A DNA stretch of 8,815 bases from Candidatus Coatesiibacteriota bacterium (lineage in GTDB: Bacteria; B130-G9), in assembly GCA_003647755.1 (NCBI GenBank), contig QMNL01000049.1:1-8815 (forward strand), given 5' to 3'. The notes below the pieces were generated by a model. The model was not told the origin of the DNA. It saw nothing but the letters and a program-made list of their open reading frames with translations, and made no database searches. The position numbers and the translations under genes were made by a program. This document shows, piece by piece, positions 5,955 through 8,815 of the stretch. The first letter of the stretch is position 1, and each line of letters begins with the position of its first letter.

Positions 5955-6767
5955 ATGAAATCGTGGTTCAGCACGACTCTTAGAGTTCGGCCGTTTCAGG
6001 TGTTGTTGCTTATCGCCTTGCTATGGGTCCTCGACATGAGGCGTATCCCCGGCGACGTCTCAAGCATATCGTTTTTGCTGGCCTTCGCGATGCTTACGCC
6101 GCATCTGTTTGACGTTGGACCGACCTTTATGGCGCTCTTCGCATACATAGCGATAGCCGTCATCTCTGCCGCCGTGGGGCATCCCATAGCATTTGCCGCC
6201 CCTCTGCCCGAGTTGGCCTCCGATTACTCCGCACTTCTGCTTGCCACCCTCGCCTCCGCTGCGTCGGTAGGCAGACGGCCGAGGCGCCGGACGAAAGCGA
6301 TCTTCGGTATTTACTACCTGGCGACGCTCTACATGGGAATCAGGTATGCCTACGCGGCTCGGTTCGCAGCCAGCTACTTGCTTATCTGGCCCGCGCTGCT
6401 GTTCTTGCTGCCGGTTCTGACGTTTTGGCGGCTGAGAGCTTTTGTGCCCAGGCTGTGGCAGACGGCGGCGCCAGTGGTCGTTTATATTCCGGTTAGGTTC
6501 ATTGTCTTCTGCCTCGTGAGTCCGGCCGCACACGGCCAGGTTTCATGGAATCTCACCGAAGGTGTGGAGCAGGTCTTTCAACCGACTGCGTTGTTCGGAG
6601 GCATCGTCCTGCCGCTTGGGCCATACTTCCTCATGGCTGTGATCGCAGCGGCAATTCTGGAGCATCTGAACGGTTGGACACTGCGGACGGTGCGCAGCGT
6701 CAAGTCCGAGGGCCGGATGCGCGTCTCGGAGCTCGATGAGCAAGACCTGCCTGGTCGTGCCAGCTGA
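5955..6767 (+). CDS. Polytopic membrane protein of unknown function
   Basis: I do not recognise this 270-residue protein. It has about seven or eight hydrophobic segments, near residues 14-28, 37-54, 56-75, 88-105, 115-134, 138-158, 171-190 and 212-236. They are separated by a strongly basic loop (GRRPRRRTK, 106-114) and a second basic loop (159-166), which by the positive-inside rule are probably cytosolic. A hydrophilic tail of about 30 residues ends it. There is one Cys (C186), with R181 and H193 nearby. The ATG at 5955 is preferred to a GTG at 5940 because a -10-like GATAAT lies between the two; neither has a Shine-Dalgarno site. Three in-frame stops in a row (TGA-TAA-TAG, 6765-6773) close it. 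It is divergent from yggT and converges on the DUF6259-like gene. Base composition resembles that of its neighbours. Confidence 0.75.
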   Translation: MKSWFSTTLRVRPFQVLLLIALLWVLDMRRIPGDVSSISFLLAFAMLTPHLFDVGPTFMALFAYIAIAVISAAVGHPIAFAAPLPELASDYSALLLATLASAASVGRRPRRRTKAIFGIYYLATLYMGIRYAYAARFAASYLLIWPALLFLLPVLTFWRLRAFVPRLWQTAAPVVVYIPVRFIVFCLVSPAAHGQVSWNLTEGVEQVFQPTALFGGIVLPLGPYFLMAVIAAAILEHLNGWTLRTVRSVKSEGRMRVSELDEQDLPGRAS

Positions 6768-6791
6768 TAATAGGCCGTAGTTTACCTGGCA
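6758..6791. terminator. Inverted repeat spanning two convergent stop codons
   Basis: TGCCAG (6758-6763) pairs with CTGGCA (6786-6791) across a 22-base loop that contains the ends of both convergent genes. A shared bidirectional terminator would be expected here, but the stem is short, the loop is long and no T-run follows, so this is only a candidate. Confidence 0.18.
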
Positions 6792-8815
6792 TCGCTCGTT
6801 TTGGCGATATCTGGCCTGACCTCCAGCATTATCACATTGCGGGCTGGGACGATGGCTTTGAGCTCTGATTTGCCCCGGAACGCACCCACGCGCTTGCGCC
6901 CGGTGTTGCTGACGTAGTCGACGATGTAGGGCCCACGCAGGTGGTATCGGGCGGGGTTAAAGACGCACACGATAGGCAAATCCTTTCGAGAGATGTTGGC
7001 GAAGAAAAAGCCCAGCCGACTCGTTGTAGCCCAGCCGGACGACACAATAGCGCTCGCCTTAACGGTGCCTGACCGGGGGCTGTCGAGTTCTGGGAAGACG
7101 TTGTAGTGGTCGTAACTAAGGGTCAGTGTGGGCACGTGGGAGACGATCGTGAGCGGGGGCTGCATCCGTCCCCAGCACAGAAAATGCAGGCCAAAGCCGA
7201 GCCTCGCCCGGGCCATGCGCCGCAGGAACACAATGTATGGTTTGTGCACCCGTTCGGGTTTGTCGTCCTCGATGAACTGCGTCCAGTAGTCGTAGGTGAG
7301 GTAATGCGACGGGCCGCTCATCCCTGGGAAGAGCTCGAGGCTGCTGAACTCGTAGTTGAGCTCTAAAATGGCGCCATAGAGATATACCCGCGCAGCGATG
7401 AGGTAGAATATGTCGCCGAAACGACGACTTAATTTCGCATACCCATCGAGCCTGACGGGGCCGAATTCGTGATAAACGTAGTCGAACATGGGGATTTCCT
7501 TGATCATGCCTGTCGGGTCCCCAGACCACTCGAACGCTCCCTGGACGCCCGCCATCGCGCGCGAATGGCAGAAGTCGATCACGTCGATGAAGTTCTCGGT
7601 TATCACCTCCGTGCCTATTGGCACGTGTCTTCCTCCCTTGTCAGCCGCGCACGCCTCGTGCGAGAGCCTGAGCAGCTCGCGGTAGTTACGGATCATGTAA
7701 GCCCCCTTGCGCCCGTCTGGGTGCCCGTGTGCCGGGTTCTTGCACGAGAGTGGCGCCGCACAGCACACGGAGGTGTCGTTGTACAGCGCATCGCAGGCGA
7801 AGTCGGGCGCCGATGCGAGCGTCCTGTCCCTCAGGATGTAGAAGTTCGCCCAATCGGCAGCTGCGGGGCACATCCAGACCTTTTTCCTGTGCCCATCGAT
7901 GAACTCGTGCTCCGTGCTGCCACCCTTCAGTTTGGCATAGTCCCGAGCCGACTTGGAGAGCCACTGGTCCACCTTGAACACAGCAAATGCGCTGCTGGCG
8001 CTTCGGATTGCCCTCAGGTTGGCTGGGTTGATCCACCTCTTCTCGAGGTCCTCCCACGCCGCATCGGATGCGCTGTTGTCGTTCGTCTCCCAGTCGAATC
8101 CAAGGACGTGCAGCATTCGGACGCCGACCGCTCGCTGCAGAGCCGTCAGCCAGGCAGACTCATCATGCCGGCAGCTGATTCCGAACGTGGCCAGCCCGAT
8201 CTTCTCCTGGAGCCACCTTGCGCACTGCTTCGGGGACTGTGCCCGCTTGGGCCCGTTTCGGCACCAAACAGGCGCTCCGGGGCCCTTGGAGCAGACCCAT
8301 GAGCGATAGATGTCCGCGGCCTGGAACCAGTCTCCCTCGCGCGTGGCTGAAAACACAACTGGGTAGCCAAATAGCCTTTGCTCGACCTTAGGCGGAGGCA
8401 CCTGGCGTGAGGCGTAGTGAACGAACTTCATCTCCAAATAACCCTTGCCAGGGGGACGAAAGAAGTCGAGCTCCTTTGGGGTGGATGTGGGGTCGTGGCA
8501 CCCGAAGTAGAAGCCGCCCTGTCTGTCATCGTAAAAGGCCAAGAACTGCATGGGGCACCCGTAGTATCCGTCTGGGTATTCGCTGTGGACGAACCTCTCG
8601 TAATAGTGATCCACCTTATCCGGCCGAAGGGTGTTCAGGGGGTCTCGAACGAGCAGCCCCGATGCCGATGGGTGGGCGAGGTAGTCCGGGGTCGCGGGAT
8701 CGCCCAGCGTTGTCATCCCCGAAAGGATAGGGAAGATGAGAGCATCGACGTTTGAAGCCGGCCCGATCAGAAGGGTCGGAGAGAACGTGATGACGCTTGA
8801 TGTGGGTGAGGCGCG
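6782..8815 (-). CDS. DUF6259-like, glycoside-hydrolase-like protein (5' end outside window)
   Basis: The frame has no stop up to the right edge, so the ATG at 8716 is probably internal; 677 residues are visible. Counted from the edge, the order is a beta-rich N-terminal part with YFGCHDP (103-109), a linker DWFQAADIYRSW (162-173), and then a TIM-barrel-like region. That region contains VLGFDWE, FKVDQW, ALYND (D347), AHGHP (362-366), IGTEVITE (E403, E407) and MFDYVYHEFGP (443-453). The C-terminal part is a beta-sandwich-like domain. This matches the DUF6259 family as I know it: large proteins of Planctomycetes, Lentisphaerae and Armatimonadetes genomes, thought to act on carbohydrates. D347 and E403/E407 are candidate catalytic residues by position only. 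No secretion signal can be judged because the start is missing. The substrate is unknown. It converges on the membrane protein gene 14 bp away. Confidence 0.65.
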   Translation of the reverse strand, partial: RASPTSSVITFSPTLLIGPASNVDALIFPILSGMTTLGDPATPDYLAHPSASGLLVRDPLNTLRPDKVDHYYERFVHSEYPDGYYGCPMQFLAFYDDRQGGFYFGCHDPTSTPKELDFFRPPGKGYLEMKFVHYASRQVPPPKVEQRLFGYPVVFSATREGDWFQAADIYRSWVCSKGPGAPVWCRNGPKRAQSPKQCARWLQEKIGLATFGISCRHDESAWLTALQRAVGVRMLHVLGFDWETNDNSASDAAWEDLEKRWINPANLRAIRSASSAFAVFKVDQWLSKSARDYAKLKGGSTEHEFIDGHRKKVWMCPAAADWANFYILRDRTLASAPDFACDALYNDTSVCCAAPLSCKNPAHGHPDGRKGAYMIRNYRELLRLSHEACAADKGGRHVPIGTEVITENFIDVIDFCHSRAMAGVQGAFEWSGDPTGMIKEIPMFDYVYHEFGPVRLDGYAKLSRRFGDIFYLIAARVYLYGAILELNYEFSSLELFPGMSGPSHYLTYDYWTQFIEDDKPERVHKPYIVFLRRMARARLGFGLHFLCWGRMQPPLTIVSHVPTLTLSYDHYNVFPELDSPRSGTVKASAIVSSGWATTSRLGFFFANISRKDLPIVCVFNPARYHLRGPYIVDYVSNTGRKRVGAFRGKSELKAIVPARNVIMLEVRPDIAKTSDAR

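Noticed and set aside
5955..6767. Exosortase/archaeosortase reading of the membrane protein
   Set aside because: R181 and H193 loosely recall the family, but the conserved Cys motif (ACSG-like) before them is missing and the only Cys is at 186.
7469..8302. 277-codon plus-strand frame
   Set aside because: It is antisense to the DUF6259-like gene, whose translation is coherent over its whole length; the antisense product is rich in R, V and H without any motif.
1..8815. CRISPR array, insertion sequence, prophage or attachment site
   Set aside because: No regular repeat-spacer units, transposase or integrase motifs, or paired terminal repeats were found; the only direct repeats are 4-7 bp.

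Overview
This window looks like chromosomal DNA from a bacterium of moderately high GC content. It carries bacterial housekeeping genes (DNA polymerase III delta subunit, YggT, a tRNA with its CCA end encoded), sigma70-like promoters, Shine-Dalgarno sites and frequent GTG starts. I cannot name the lineage. A large glycoside-hydrolase-like DUF6259-type protein and an RNase H/zinc-ribbon/holA cluster suggest an uncultured, deep-branching or PVC/candidate-phylum bacterium, but that is inference. No phage, transposase, CRISPR array or defence system is visible.

Layout. Positions 1-318 (+) hold the 3' end of a gene whose product resembles the C-terminal beta-rich domain of FlgT/CsgG-like envelope proteins, possibly with two compensating frameshifts. 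Positions 319-608 are a gap between convergent genes and contain one speculative 28-residue membrane peptide. On the minus strand, read from high to low coordinates, come two gene groups. The first is yggT, an ABC ATPase and an ABC-2 permease, with 8-bp or overlapping junctions and a strong promoter in front. A tRNA with anticodon CAU lies 26 bp after the permease. The second is a coiled-coil C4 zinc-ribbon protein, a tandem RNase H protein and holA, again tightly packed with a 4-bp ATGA overlap. This second group looks like a nucleic-acid maintenance operon.

Positions 5665-5939 are a divergent intergenic region. It holds the yggT promoter, a possible folded RNA on the minus strand, and a putative promoter placed so that the plus-strand gene (5955-6767) would be transcribed without a leader. 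That gene encodes a polytopic membrane protein I do not recognise. It ends in three consecutive stop codons and converges, 14 bp apart, on a large minus-strand gene that runs off the right edge (6782-8815). The latter encodes a DUF6259-like, probably carbohydrate-active protein.

The most unusual items are the duplicated RNase H protein, whose second domain has lost two of four catalytic carboxylates and the active-site histidine; the divergent region with a possible structured RNA and a leaderless start; and the unknown membrane protein. I did not find a clear new multi-gene system.
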